Shown piece by piece: positions 63,285 to 64,000 of a stretch of DNA of 64,000 bases. A model generated the notes under the pieces. The model saw only the letters and a list, made by a program, of their open reading frames with translations, did not search any database and was not told where the DNA came from. Position 1 is the first letter of the stretch, and the number at the start of each line of letters is the position of its first letter. The position numbers were made by a program, and so were the translations under genes. Source of the stretch: Aselliscus stoliczkanus (taxonomy: Eukaryota > Chordata > Mammalia > Chiroptera > Hipposideridae); assembly GCA_033961575.1 (NCBI GenBank), contig CM066739.1, positions 71,052,559-71,116,558 of the forward strand, in the 5' to 3' direction.

Positions 63285-63766
63285 AAAAAGTTTAACATTG
63301 GGCCGGCCAAGTGGCGCATTGGTTAAGAGCTGGTTTTGGGATGCCAGCGGCCCTGGTTCGGATCCCACATATAAGGGCCAGTGACACTGCCCTCTACAGC
63401 TAACAACAGCTCCACCTGGAGCTGGGCTGTGCGAGCCCCGGTGATGGTGTGGGCTGCAGCCCCTGCTGCAGTGGGCTGCCATAAGCTACAGTGAATGGCC
63501 AGCAGCCAGCATGAGCGACTGGCAGCCAGCGTGAGCTGCCAATAGCCACGGTGAGCGACTACCCAGAGGCTGGCGACCGAGCTGCCTCATCCGGGAAGAA
63601 TGCAATGATGATACCAACATGGGCCAGTGAAGCAACGTCCTCTGCAACTAGACTGAAGAACAAAAGGACAGCAACTTGTCTGTTCCCCTTCCCCAATTCC
63701 CCAATAAAATCTTTTAAAAAAACAAAAAAAACAAACAAACAAACAAACAAAAAAAGTTTAACATTG
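63285..63766 (+). mobile_element. Chimeric SINE: short-family head on a long-family tail, 16-bp TSD
   Basis: Begins as the short SINE ('ggccggccaagtggcgcatt ... cactgccctc') but instead of poly-A continues into a GC-rich body with repeated 'cagccagc.tgagc' units. It ends with the long-family tail ('gactgaagaac ... cttccccaattccccaataa') and (CAAA)n. aaaaagtttaacattg is exact at 63285-63300 and 63751-63766. Confidence 0.82.
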
Positions 63767-64000
63767 AGGATAAAATTATTTGTTTTGTGAGAATCACATG
63801 AAAACAAATTCTGCATATATTCTATCTCTTGTCAATAAATTTCTTGCTAAATAAGAAATCTATAGAGCAAAAATGTTCTATGAATTTTTAGAGTATTGCA
63901 GTTATTAAAACAAAATTTGGGTGTATGAGAGATTCACTTCAGACTGAAAGACACACACACAGACAGAAAGCAAAGAAATGAAAAAAGGCATTTCATGAAA
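63767..64000. other. Intergenic tail of the window
   Basis: AT-rich sequence with a short CA run; nothing recognised. Confidence 0.6.

Overview
This window is nuclear DNA from a placental mammal, most likely a bat. The main reason is the interspersed repeats: many tRNA-derived SINEs of two or three related kinds, built on a tRNA-like head with a 'ggccggccgagtggc' start and a poly-A tail. They resemble the Rhin/Meg/VES-type SINEs of bats, especially rhinolophoid bats. MIR, L1, mariner-type and hAT-type fragments add a general mammalian background. The bat call is inference from repeat style, not a database match.

One large protein-coding gene fills most of the window: CENPF (centromere protein F, mitosin), on the minus strand and apparently complete. 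All 19 coding exons could be placed by GT-AG boundaries and reading-frame continuity: 55078 (ATG, exon 2) down to 3804 (stop, exon 20). The joined coding sequence is 9,327 nt, or 3,108 codons plus stop, close to the roughly 3,114 residues known for human CENPF. A non-coding exon 1 lies in a CpG island (about 56.9-58.0 kb). The promoter there has a CHR element (TTTGAA) and three CCAAT boxes, the usual layout of a G2/M cell-cycle gene. The protein keeps the two tandem internal repeats (180 residues apart), basic NLS clusters, a KEN degron and a C-terminal CaaX box (CRVQ).

Region by region: 1-3055 is 3' flank with a possible decayed retrocopy near 2.2-2.85 kb. 3055-3803 is the 3'UTR. 3804-55119 holds exons 20 to 2 with introns loaded with SINEs, two L1 insertions, two copies of a small mariner-like MITE, an L1-mobilised LTR-tailed transcript and microsatellites. 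Intron 3 (49702-53585) carries a UBE2N (Ubc13) retrocopy on the plus strand, antisense to CENPF, whose ORF is open and has lost its normal stop. 55120-57689 is intron 1. About 58.0-64.0 kb is 5' intergenic DNA with SINEs and no gene I can support.

There is no operon-like or defence-like system here. The items worth following up are the UBE2N retrocopy, the composite and tandemly re-targeted SINEs with intact target-site duplications, and the small DNA-transposon remnants.
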